The position numbers were made by a program, and so were the translations under genes. Positions 1-5,111 of a stretch of 6,352 nt of DNA are shown here, piece by piece. Under the pieces are notes generated by a model. That model did no database searches. It was not told the origin of the DNA and saw only the letters and a program-made list of their open reading frames with translations. The DNA is from Propionibacteriaceae bacterium (GTDB lineage: Bacteria > Actinomycetota > Actinomycetes > Propionibacteriales > Propionibacteriaceae), in contig PMBM01000074.1 of assembly GCA_003153855.1 (NCBI GenBank), positions 85,734-92,085 on the forward strand, given 5' to 3'. How positions within the stretch are numbered: position 1 is the stretch's first letter; the number at the start of each line of letters is the position of its first letter.

Positions 1-227
1 AACAGGATCGCCGCATCGAGCGCATAGCGCTCCAGCGGCTGCAGCGTCACCTCGGTGGCGAAATCGGGGTTGGTGGCCAGCCCCATGAAGCTGTTGCCGG
101 CCCGCACCCGGCTGGCCTTGTACTCGGGCAGGTAACGCCCGGCCTGGCGCATGAACCAGACCGGCGTGCGATCGACGGGCTCCCGGCGGCACGCGCGCAG
201 GAACCGGTCGTTGAAGGGGGCGCTCAC
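1..227 (-). CDS. hemE: Uroporphyrinogen decarboxylase, N-terminal part (cut by window edge)
   Basis: This enzyme decarboxylates the four acetate side chains of uroporphyrinogen III to give coproporphyrinogen III in cytoplasmic haem synthesis. Only the first 75 residues are present. They include the family signature [17 protein letters not shown] (residues 21-37), whose Arg27 and Arg31 match the substrate-binding arginines of the RQAGR motif, and then [17 protein letters not shown]. The catalytic Asp of the following FSDI motif lies just beyond base 1. The GTG start at 227-225 gives an N-terminus of the usual length. There is no good Shine-Dalgarno site, only a G run directly before the start. 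The GRYLPEYK form and the [19 protein letters not shown] stretch resemble proteobacterial HemE; from memory, actinobacterial HemE proteins read GRSLPEYR here. Asp is GAT in 3 of 4 cases and all three Ser are AGC, unlike the dap genes. The family call is secure; the origin of the segment is not. Confidence 0.93.
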   Translation of the reverse strand, partial: MSAPFNDRFLRACRREPVDRTPVWFMRQAGRYLPEYKASRVRAGNSFMGLATNPDFATEVTLQPLERYALDAAIL

Positions 228-233
228 ACCCCC

Positions 234-239
234 AGGATA
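234..239 (-). promoter_or_regulatory. Possible -10 element of hemE
   Basis: Read on the minus strand, TATCCT is followed by six bases (GGGGGT) and the GTG start of hemE. This is the spacing expected of a leaderless transcript. No TTGAC-like -35 hexamer stands out 16-19 bases upstream. If hemE came from a proteobacterium, where leaderless genes are uncommon, the match may be chance. Confidence 0.35.
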
Positions 240-299
240 CGGACCCCGCCGCCCTCGAACCGCGGAGGTACCTACGCACCGATCCTCGGCCGCGCCCGC

Positions 300-494
300 T
301 CAGCGCTTCGAGGGGTGCCTGGATTCGAACTCGTTGCAGGTGGCGGATCCCTCGATGATGCCTTTCACGTACTTGCATGAGCCGAGGGGCAGGCGCGGAA
401 ACATCCACTTGCAGTTGACGCAGGACACCTCCGGCTTCGGCGCCTTGTGGTAGTTCGCCTGTTCCTTCGTCAACGACCAGGTCTTGGGTGCCAT
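300..494 (-). CDS. Small four-cysteine protein, HiPIP-like
   Basis: I do not recognise this 64-residue protein by name. It has four cysteines, C25-x2-C28-x11-C40-x12-C53, within SCVNCKWMF, GSCKYVKGII and ATCNEFE. The order C-x2-C, aromatic residues, GxC-x4-G, then C-x2-aromatic recalls high-potential iron-sulfur proteins (HiPIPs), which bind one [4Fe-4S] cluster and carry electrons. A zinc site is the main alternative. Classical HiPIPs are exported through a Tat signal; this one has a short lysine-rich N-terminus with no twin arginine, signal peptide or membrane segment, so it should be cytoplasmic. The ATG at 494-492 is supported by AGAGGGAG at 508-501, six bases upstream. The gene lies 72 bases upstream of hemE on the same strand, so the two may be co-transcribed. 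Its third positions are slightly less GC-rich (7 of 64 codons end in A or T) than the dap genes. The coding call is fairly secure; cluster type and role are inferred. Confidence 0.68.
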   Translation of the reverse strand: MAPKTWSLTKEQANYHKAPKPEVSCVNCKWMFPRLPLGSCKYVKGIIEGSATCNEFESRHPSKR

Positions 495-500
495 CGCGAA

Positions 501-508
501 CTCCCTCT
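501..508 (-). promoter_or_regulatory. Ribosome binding site of the four-cysteine protein
   Basis: AGAGGGAG on the minus strand lies six bases before the ATG at 494. It fixes the start and is the main nucleotide evidence that this short ORF is a real gene. Confidence 0.65.
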
Positions 509-576
509 CATCGGATGGCGAGAGTGTGGCCCGGCCCGAACCACCGACGCAAGCTTCACGTGCGCCTCACTCCCTC

Positions 577-609
577 TTGACCGTGGCTTTGCGCGTCCCT
601 CCGTAGCGT
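577..609 (+). promoter_or_regulatory. Weak candidate promoter of ferredoxin-dapC
   Basis: Bases 495-658 separate the divergent four-cysteine protein and ferredoxin genes and contain no ORF I would call. The best promoter-like signals are TTGACC at 577-582 and TAGCGT at 604-609. The 21-base spacer is longer than the usual 17-19, so the pair may not act together. Transcription starting just after 609 would give a leader of about 40 bases, in keeping with the strong ribosome binding site at 645-652. Confidence 0.25.
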
Positions 610-644
610 GGACTCAGTCTCGGGGCATGCGCCCGGAGCGAAGC

Positions 645-652
645 GGAAGGAG
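645..652 (+). promoter_or_regulatory. Ribosome binding site fixing the ferredoxin start
   Basis: GGAAGGAG lies six bases before ATG 659. It decides against the in-frame GTG at 608, which would add 17 residues not found in this ferredoxin family. Confidence 0.85.
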
Positions 653-658
653 CGCATC

Positions 659-979
659 ATGGCCTACGTCATCGCCGAGCCGTGCGTCGACGTGCACGAT
701 CGTGGGTGCGTGGACGAATGCCCCGTCGACTGCATCTACGACGGGCTCCGCAAGAGCTACATCCATCCCGACGAGTGCGTCGACTGCGGCGCCTGCGAGC
801 CGGTGTGCCCGGTCGAGGCGATCTACTACGAGGACGATGTGCCGCCGGAGTACTCGGAGTACCTCGACGTCAACGCCAACTTCTTCGACAAGCTCGGTAC
901 GCCCGGTGGCGCCGCCAAGCTGGGTGTCGTGGACTACGACCACCCCGTCGTCGCCGCCCTGCCACCTCAGGTCGAGTGA
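659..979 (+). CDS. fdxA: 7Fe ferredoxin ([3Fe-4S][4Fe-4S])
   Basis: This 106-residue soluble electron carrier passes electrons between cytoplasmic redox enzymes. The N-terminal half carries the seven-iron pattern. C9, C17 and C50 should bind a [3Fe-4S] cluster, and C21, C40, C43 and C46 a [4Fe-4S] cluster, by analogy with Azotobacter ferredoxin I; C25 corresponds to that protein's free cysteine. Key stretches are CVDECPVDCIY and CVDCGACEPVCPVEAIYYE. The acidic C-terminal tail (FFDKLGTPGGAAKLG and onward) is typical of actinobacterial FdxA/FdxC proteins. The ATG start has a strong ribosome binding site. The stop codon overlaps the dapC start in GTGA, so the two genes are almost certainly one transcript with coupled translation. 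The same pairing occurs in M. tuberculosis (fdxC next to the Rv1178 aminotransferase). The redox partner is unknown, and DapC itself needs no electrons. Confidence 0.96.
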   Translation: MAYVIAEPCVDVHDRGCVDECPVDCIYDGLRKSYIHPDECVDCGACEPVCPVEAIYYEDDVPPEYSEYLDVNANFFDKLGTPGGAAKLGVVDYDHPVVAALPPQVE

Positions 980-2085
980 GCACCACCGCCTTCTTCCGGC
1001 CCCTGGAGGTTCCCGACTTCCCGTGGGACACGATCGCCGGGGCGGCGGCGCGCGCCCGGAGCCATCCCGACGGCATCTGCGACCTGTCCGTGGGCACGCC
1101 GGTCGACCCGACACCGGAGCTCGGCCGGCAGGCCCTCGCTGACGCCTCGGACGCGCACGGCTACCCGCTGACGTGGGGTACCCCCGCGCTCCGCCAGGCG
1201 ATCCGCGGCTACCTCACGCGCCGCTGGAACGCCCCTGAGCTCGGCGACCGTGGTGTCCTGCCGGTCATCGGCACCAAGGAGCTCGTCGGCTGGTTGCCCA
1301 CCCTGTTGGGGCTGGGTGCCGGCGACACCGTCGTGATCCCGGCGACGGCCTACCCGACCTACGCCGTCGGGGCCGCGGTGGCCGGCTGCCGCGTCGTCGT
1401 CGCGGAGACCGCGGCGGACGTCGCCGACGAGCGCCCGGCGATGGTGTGGACGAACTCGCCGTCGAACCCGACCGGCCGCGTGGCGGACGCCGCTGAGACG
1501 TCTGACTGGATCACATACAGCCGTGAGCGCGGCGCCCTCCTGGTGGCCGACGAGTGCTACGGGGAGTTCGGCTGGGACGCCGAGCCCGTCTCCGCGCTCG
1601 ACGCCCGCATCAACGGGGGCGACGTGACCGGCATCGTCGGCGCCTACTCGCTGTCGAAGCGGTCGAACCTCGCCGGCTACCGCGCCGGCTTCATCGGTGG
1701 CGACCCTGTCGTCGTGAGCCAGCTGCTCGAGGTGCGCAAGCACCTCGGGATGATGGTCCCCGCGCCCGTGCAGGCGGCGATGACCGTGCTGCTGGGCGAC
1801 GACGAGCACGTACGGATCCAGCGTGACAGGTACGCGTCGAGGCGGCAGGTCCTGTCCGCTGCCCTCGTGGCTGCGGGATACCGCATCGACCACTCGCAGG
1901 CGGGTCTGTACCTGTGGGCCACGCTCGGCGAGCCCGGTCGCGCAACCGTCGAGCGCCTCGCCGACCTCGGGATCCTCGCGGCCCCCGGCGACTTCTACGG
2001 CACGGCCGGCAACGACCATGTACGGATCGCGCTGACGGCCACGGACGAGCGCATCCACGCCGCGTCAGCCCGCCTCGTGGGCTGA
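976..2085 (+). CDS. dapC: N-succinyldiaminopimelate aminotransferase
   Basis: This PLP enzyme transfers an amino group from glutamate to N-succinyl-2-amino-6-oxopimelate, giving N-succinyl-L,L-diaminopimelate, the middle step of the succinylase branch. The protein is 369 residues, a normal length for a fold-type I aminotransferase. Visible motifs are YPLTWGTPALRQAI (residues 63-76), TNSPSNPTGRV (159-169, with the cofactor-contacting Asn164), ADECYGEF (191-198, with Asp192 for the pyridine nitrogen), and YSLSKRSNLAGYRAGF (224-239), whose Lys228 forms the Schiff base. The C-terminal HVRIALTAT carries the carboxylate-binding arginine. GTG 976 is chosen because it overlaps the ferredoxin stop by 4 bases and gives the family N-terminus (residues 6-15 FFRPLEVPDF). 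There is no strong ribosome binding site, which fits translational coupling. The specific name rests on family resemblance and on dapD and dapE nearby; class I/II aminotransferase is certain. Confidence 0.93.
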   Translation: MSTTAFFRPLEVPDFPWDTIAGAAARARSHPDGICDLSVGTPVDPTPELGRQALADASDAHGYPLTWGTPALRQAIRGYLTRRWNAPELGDRGVLPVIGTKELVGWLPTLLGLGAGDTVVIPATAYPTYAVGAAVAGCRVVVAETAADVADERPAMVWTNSPSNPTGRVADAAETSDWITYSRERGALLVADECYGEFGWDAEPVSALDARINGGDVTGIVGAYSLSKRSNLAGYRAGFIGGDPVVVSQLLEVRKHLGMMVPAPVQAAMTVLLGDDEHVRIQRDRYASRRQVLSAALVAAGYRIDHSQAGLYLWATLGEPGRATVERLADLGILAAPGDFYGTAGNDHVRIALTATDERIHAASARLVG

Positions 2086-2100
2086 CGCTCAGCCGAAGGC
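2072..2100. terminator. Hairpin spanning both stop codons, possible bidirectional terminator
   Basis: GGCTGA (2080-2085), CGC loop, TCAGCC (2089-2094) forms a perfect 6-bp stem. GCCT (2072-2075) with AGGC (2097-2100) can extend it across a small internal loop. The TGA in the left arm is the dapC stop, and the TCA in the right arm is the stop of the minus-strand gene. No T run follows on either side, so this would be a stem-only terminator of the kind proposed for high-GC actinomycetes. The short stem keeps confidence moderate. Confidence 0.42.
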
Positions 2101-3012
2101 CACCGAGACCGTACGCACGGCTGGGGATGTCGTGGCGGCTGCCCAGAGCGGCAGGTCGGTCGTCGAGGGGTGCCAGGCCTTGTCGGCGTTGGTGATCTGG
2201 GTGACGCCGAAGAAGGACGACCAGGCCTGGCTCGCGGCGGCCACGGACCACGCGGTGGCATCGGCAGCCACGGTGATGTCGACCCTCGCCGGAGGCCCGT
2301 CGACGGAGGTGCTGGGCGCCTTCCCGCCGTACGTGGCCTGGAGCAGCGTCGCGTAGCCCGCGGCGTCGGCGCTCTTCGACGTGGTCGACAGGCAGGTGAA
2401 CGCGGCGGCGGTCTCGCCGGTCAGCGCGCTGGCAAGGGTCTTCGCGCGCTCGACGTGCTTGCGGTAGCCGTCAGGGACCGCCGAGCGCTGTACTGCCTGT
2501 GCCACCTCGGTGATGTCGCGGGTCTGCCAGTTGGAGATCCTCACCAGGGCGTCGTAGAACTTCCCGGCGGCGTACTGGGGGACCATGATCTGCGCGATCG
2601 TGCCCCAGCCCTGCGACGGGCGCTGCTGGAAGAGGCCGATCGAGTCGCGGTCGCCGTGGTCGAGGTTCCGCAGGCCCGACTCCTGCAGGGCCGTCGCCAG
2701 CGCGATCGACACCGCGCGCGGCGGCAGTCCTCGCTGGACCGCGACGCCGGCGATGATCGCCGCGTTGTACGACTGCTCGAGATCGAGTGTCGCCGTCTGG
2801 CCGCTGATCGTCGCCACGCAGCCGTTCGCGGGTGACGGGAAGATCGCGGTGCCGTGGCCCTCCCACCACCGGACAGCCACGCCGGCCACCAGCGCCAGGA
2901 CCAGTCCGAGCAGGCCGAAACCCACGAGCCCGACCAGCAGCCGGCGTCGCCGGAAGACCGCCTTGGGGGGTGCATCCGAAGCGGAACGCCTCGGCGTGGG
3001 AGGGCCGGCCAT
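2089..3012 (-). CDS. Membrane-anchored lysozyme-like (lytic transglycosylase fold) protein
   Basis: This 307-residue protein probably acts on peptidoglycan outside the membrane. Residues 1-24 are basic, with RRRR at 21-24, and are followed by one hydrophobic helix at about 25-47, so the body should lie outside the cell as a type II anchored or signal-anchored protein. A lysozyme-like domain covers roughly 75-200. ALQESGLRN holds Glu111, which matches the single catalytic acid of SLT-type enzymes, followed by DSIGLFQQRPSQGWGT, NWQTRDITEVAQAVQRS and a YRKHVERAKTLA helix. Cys65 and Cys207 flank the domain and could form a disulfide. Residues 215-307 form a second, tryptophan-containing region of unknown role. 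Close relatives in actinomycetes are often labelled hypothetical or 'heavy metal transporter'; nothing here suggests metal transport. The ATG lies 3 bases after the dapD stop without its own clear ribosome binding site, so translation is probably coupled. Enzyme activity is inferred. Confidence 0.8.
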   Translation of the reverse strand: MAGPPTPRRSASDAPPKAVFRRRRLLVGLVGFGLLGLVLALVAGVAVRWWEGHGTAIFPSPANGCVATISGQTATLDLEQSYNAAIIAGVAVQRGLPPRAVSIALATALQESGLRNLDHGDRDSIGLFQQRPSQGWGTIAQIMVPQYAAGKFYDALVRISNWQTRDITEVAQAVQRSAVPDGYRKHVERAKTLASALTGETAAAFTCLSTTSKSADAAGYATLLQATYGGKAPSTSVDGPPARVDITVAADATAWSVAAASQAWSSFFGVTQITNADKAWHPSTTDLPLWAAATTSPAVRTVSVAFG

Positions 3013-3015
3013 GGC

Positions 3016-3948
3016 TCAACCGTTGGCGTGCAGCGCGTCGTTGAGCGTGATCGCACCGTTCGTCCGTGGCCGGGCCTCGACGCGGCCGCTGACCGAGTCG
3101 CGCAGGAACAGGAGCCCGGACATGCCGGACAGCTCGGCGCCCTTGACCACGCGTCCGTCCGGCAGGGTCACCTTGGTGCCGGACGTCACGTACAGACCGG
3201 CCTCGATGACGCAGTCGTCTCCGAGCGAGATCCCCACGCCCGACTCGGCTCCGAGCAGACAGCGTTCGCCGATCGTGATGACCTCCTGGCCGCCGCCGGA
3301 GAGCGTGCCCATGATCGAGGCGCCGCCGCCCACGTCCGTACCGTCTCCGACGATGACGCCCGCGGAGATCCGGCCTTCGACCATCGACGCGCCGAGCGTG
3401 CCGGCGTTGAAGTTGACGAAACCCTCGTGCATGACGGTGGTGCCGCTCGCGAGGTATGCGCCGAGCCGTACGCGGTCGGCGTCGGCGATCCGTACGCCGC
3501 TCGGCAGGACGTAGTCGACCATCCGCGGGAACTTGTCGACCCCGAAGATCGTGAGGTGCTGGCCCGCGAAGCGGCACGCCCCTCGTACCTTCTCGAAGTC
3601 GTCCACCGAGCACGGCCCGGAGCTCGTCCAGACCACGTTGGGCAGCACGCCGAAGATGCCGTCGAGGTTGACCTCCCGCGGCTTCATGAGCCGGTGGCTG
3701 AGGAGGTGGAGACGAAGGTACGCGTCGGGCACGGTGGTCGGCGGGGCGTCGATGTCGATCTCCACGACCAGAGGCTCGGTGCGGACACCGCGTCGTGCGT
3801 CGGTGGTGACCTGGAGCATCAGGGGGGCCTCGGCGCCGTCGTACGCGCCGAGGACGGGGGAGGCGAACCAGGTGTCGAGGACCTGCCCGCTCAGGTGCAC
3901 CGTGGCCAGGCCCCAGCCCCAAGCCGGACGCGCGGCGGTGTGGTTCAT
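3016..3948 (-). CDS. dapD: Tetrahydrodipicolinate N-succinyltransferase (actinobacterial type)
   Basis: The enzyme moves succinyl from succinyl-CoA to tetrahydrodipicolinate, the committed step of the succinylase branch to diaminopimelate and lysine. The 310-residue protein matches the actinobacterial DapD class (M. tuberculosis Rv1201c is about 317 residues) and not the shorter E. coli type. An N-terminal domain (about 1-110, beginning [13 protein letters not shown]) precedes a left-handed beta-helix of hexapeptide repeats (about 155-265). [19 protein letters not shown] (177-195) carries Glu191, corresponding to the catalytic Glu199 of the M. tuberculosis enzyme, and a glycine-rich loop follows ([10 protein letters not shown], 211-220). 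The active form is a trimer in the family. ATG 3948 is preferred over the in-frame TTG at 3954 because a -10 hexamer sits six bases before it; neither has a ribosome binding site. The gene heads a two-gene minus-strand unit with the lysozyme-like gene. Confidence 0.96.
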   Translation of the reverse strand: MNHTAARPAWGWGLATVHLSGQVLDTWFASPVLGAYDGAEAPLMLQVTTDARRGVRTEPLVVEIDIDAPPTTVPDAYLRLHLLSHRLMKPREVNLDGIFGVLPNVVWTSSGPCSVDDFEKVRGACRFAGQHLTIFGVDKFPRMVDYVLPSGVRIADADRVRLGAYLASGTTVMHEGFVNFNAGTLGASMVEGRISAGVIVGDGTDVGGGASIMGTLSGGGQEVITIGERCLLGAESGVGISLGDDCVIEAGLYVTSGTKVTLPDGRVVKGAELSGMSGLLFLRDSVSGRVEARPRTNGAITLNDALHANG

Positions 3949-3954
3949 GGCCAA

Positions 3955-3960
3955 ACTCTA
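3955..3960 (-). promoter_or_regulatory. -10 element for leaderless dapD mRNA
   Basis: Read on the minus strand, TAGAGT is followed by TTGGCC and then the dapD ATG at 3948. A TANNNT hexamer ending six bases before the start codon places transcription initiation at or next to the A of ATG. The absence of a Shine-Dalgarno site agrees. No convincing -35 is seen. Confidence 0.6.
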
Positions 3961-4036
3961 GCCGGGCGGACCGTGAAGGGCGTGTGACCGGTACTGCCAG
4001 GGCCTGCCGCGGAAGGTCCGACTGTGCCAGGCTCGT

Positions 4037-4044
4037 TGAAGGAG
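4037..4044 (+). promoter_or_regulatory. Upstream ribosome binding site before ATG 4050
   Basis: TGAAGGAG lies five bases before ATG 4050, which is in frame with the aldo/keto reductase. It is as good as the site at 4094-4100, so a 346-residue form of the enzyme may also be made. Confidence 0.5.
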
Positions 4045-4093
4045 TCACGATGCCGATCGTGGGGTCCGGCGTCTTCCAGATCCCCCACACCGC

Positions 4094-4100
4094 AGAGGAG
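4094..4100 (+). promoter_or_regulatory. Ribosome binding site of the aldo/keto reductase
   Basis: AGAGGAG lies six bases before ATG 4107. In the relic frame its GAG GAG reads Glu-Glu, so the codons of the old fragment also form this site. Confidence 0.7.
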
Positions 4101-4106
4101 AACACC

Positions 4107-5090
4107 ATGGAGTACACCCGCCTCGGCACGTCCGGGCTCAAGGTCAGCCGCATCTGTCTCGGCTGTATGAGCTTCGGGAAGGGCACCCAGAGCGGCTGGA
4201 ACCTCGACGAGGAGGGTGCGGAGCCGATCTTCCGGAAGGCCCTCGAGCTGGGGATCACGTTCTGGGACACGGCGAACGTGTACGCAGCGGGCACCAGCGA
4301 GGAGATCACCGGGCAGGCGATCCGGGACTACACGCGGCGTGAGGACGTCGTTCTCGCGACCAAGCTGAACGGCAGGATGGGCGACGGCCCTGGCGGCCAG
4401 GGACTGTCACGGCGCGCCGTGATGGAGCAGGTCGACGCCTCGCTGACAAGGCTGAACACCGACTACATCGACCTGTACCAGATCCACCGCTACGACCCGA
4501 ACACCCCCGTCGAGGAGACGATGGAAGCGCTCCACGACGTGGTCAAGGCCGGGAAGGTCCGCTACATCGGGGCTTCCAGCATGTACGCCTGGCAGTTCGC
4601 CACCATGCAGCACGCGGCGGACTTCGGCGGCTGGACCCGCTTCATCTCGATGCAGGACCAGTACAGCCTGATCATGCGCGAGGAGGAGCGCGAGATGTTC
4701 CCGCTGCTCGACTACCAAGGCGTCGGGAGCATCCCGTGGAGCCCTCTCGCGGGCGGCCGCGTCGCTCGCCCGTGGGGCGACAACTCCTCGACAAGCCGCG
4801 GCAGCCAGAACCCCGACACCGACTTCAACGGCAAGCCGCTGTTCCTCGACAGCGACAAGGACGTCGTCGACGCCGTGGAGAAGATCGCGGCCGACCGTGG
4901 CGTGTCGATGGCGACGGTCGGACTGGCATGGGTGCTCGACAACCCGGTCGTGTCGGCGCCGATCGTGGGCGCGACCAAGGAGAAGCACCTCACGGACGCC
5001 GCGGCGGCCATCGACCTGGAGCTCACCTACGACGAGATCGCCGCGCTCGAAGGGCCGTACGTCCACAGGGAGCCCACCTACTTCTCGTAG
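4107..5090 (+). CDS. Aldo/keto reductase, YajO-like
   Basis: This 327-residue protein is a complete cytoplasmic NADPH-dependent oxidoreductase with a TIM-barrel fold, reducing aldehydes or ketones; the substrate cannot be read from the sequence. The start MEYTRLGTSGLKVS is the family N-terminus. The catalytic tetrad is present: Asp54 and Tyr59 in FWDTANVYAAGTSEE, Lys86 in VVLATKLNG, and His127 in IDLYQIHRYDPNTPVEETM. YIGASSMYAWQ (153-163) and IPWSPLAGG are further landmarks, and SAPIVGATKEKHL near the C-terminus is the usual NADPH 2'-phosphate region. Length agrees with E. coli YajO (about 324). ATG 4107 is chosen because the family sequence begins there with a good ribosome binding site; ATG 4050 would add 19 residues. 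The gene separates dapD from dapE, which are direct divergent neighbours in M. tuberculosis, so it is probably an insertion. Its stop is 21 bases before dapE. Confidence 0.93.
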   Translation: MEYTRLGTSGLKVSRICLGCMSFGKGTQSGWNLDEEGAEPIFRKALELGITFWDTANVYAAGTSEEITGQAIRDYTRREDVVLATKLNGRMGDGPGGQGLSRRAVMEQVDASLTRLNTDYIDLYQIHRYDPNTPVEETMEALHDVVKAGKVRYIGASSMYAWQFATMQHAADFGGWTRFISMQDQYSLIMREEEREMFPLLDYQGVGSIPWSPLAGGRVARPWGDNSSTSRGSQNPDTDFNGKPLFLDSDKDVVDAVEKIAADRGVSMATVGLAWVLDNPVVSAPIVGATKEKHLTDAAAAIDLELTYDEIAALEGPYVHREPTYFS

Positions 5091-5099
5091 GCCAGGCAC

Positions 5100-5105
5100 T
5101 AGGTT
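5100..5105 (+). promoter_or_regulatory. -10 element for leaderless dapE mRNA
   Basis: TAGGTT is followed by TGGCGC and then the dapE ATG at 5112, the same six-base spacing as at dapD. It lies in the short gap after the reductase stop and implies that dapE has its own promoter. No ribosome binding site or clear -35 is visible. Confidence 0.6.
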
Positions 5106-5111
5106 TGGCGC

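Larger units (their letters stand above)
4032..4100 (+). pseudogene. Relic of a second aldo/keto reductase N-terminus
   Basis: In the frame of the downstream reductase, these codons read LVEGVTMPIVGSGVFQIP and then HTAEE. This matches the consensus first strands of the other main aldo/keto reductase group (DkgA/AKR5-like, LxxGVxMPxLGFGVFQIPD). The intact enzyme at 4107 begins instead with the YajO-like MEYTRLGTSGLKVS, so a complete second N-terminus follows directly. The resemblance begins six codons before the ATG at 4050, so it is not explained simply by a longer start for the same gene. The rest of the second enzyme is absent. The alternative is a genuine 19-residue extension starting at ATG 4050. 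Confidence 0.45.

Noticed and set aside
266..273. AGGTACCT 8-bp palindrome between hemE and the four-cysteine gene
   Set aside because: It does not extend beyond 8 bases and forms no stable hairpin, so it was not taken as a terminator or operator.
151..453. Plus-strand 100-codon open frame
   Set aside because: It overlaps the starts of hemE and the four-cysteine gene on the other strand, has no ribosome binding site, and shows no recognisable domain.
505..524. CTCTC-N10-GAGAG inverted repeat as an operator upstream of the four-cysteine gene
   Set aside because: Only 5 bases match in each arm, and the left arm is part of the ribosome binding site, so chance is sufficient.
608..658. N-terminal extension of the ferredoxin from GTG 608
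   Set aside because: The ferredoxin family begins at MAYVIAEPC, and GGAAGGAG sits six bases before ATG 659.
967..2058. Minus-strand open frame of 363 codons opposite dapC
   Set aside because: It is a shadow of dapC, whose PLP motifs are all on the plus strand.
3952..3954. TTG start for dapD two codons upstream of the ATG
   Set aside because: It has no ribosome binding site and would lie directly against the TAGAGT hexamer, leaving no room for transcription to start ahead of it.
2854..3987. Long plus-strand open frame (377 codons) opposite dapD and the lysozyme-like gene
   Set aside because: It is antisense to two well supported genes. It has no recognisable motif and is the usual open frame produced by GC-rich third positions.
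3984..4049. Start of the reductase at GTG 3984
   Set aside because: There is no ribosome binding site before it, and the first 16 codons have no similarity I recognise. Only codons from 4032 onward resemble a reductase.
2471..4309. Minus-strand 612-codon open frame across three genes
   Set aside because: It crosses dapD and the lysozyme-like gene in another frame and runs antisense into the reductase. Its translation is Arg/Gly/Pro-rich without motifs, as shadow frames are.
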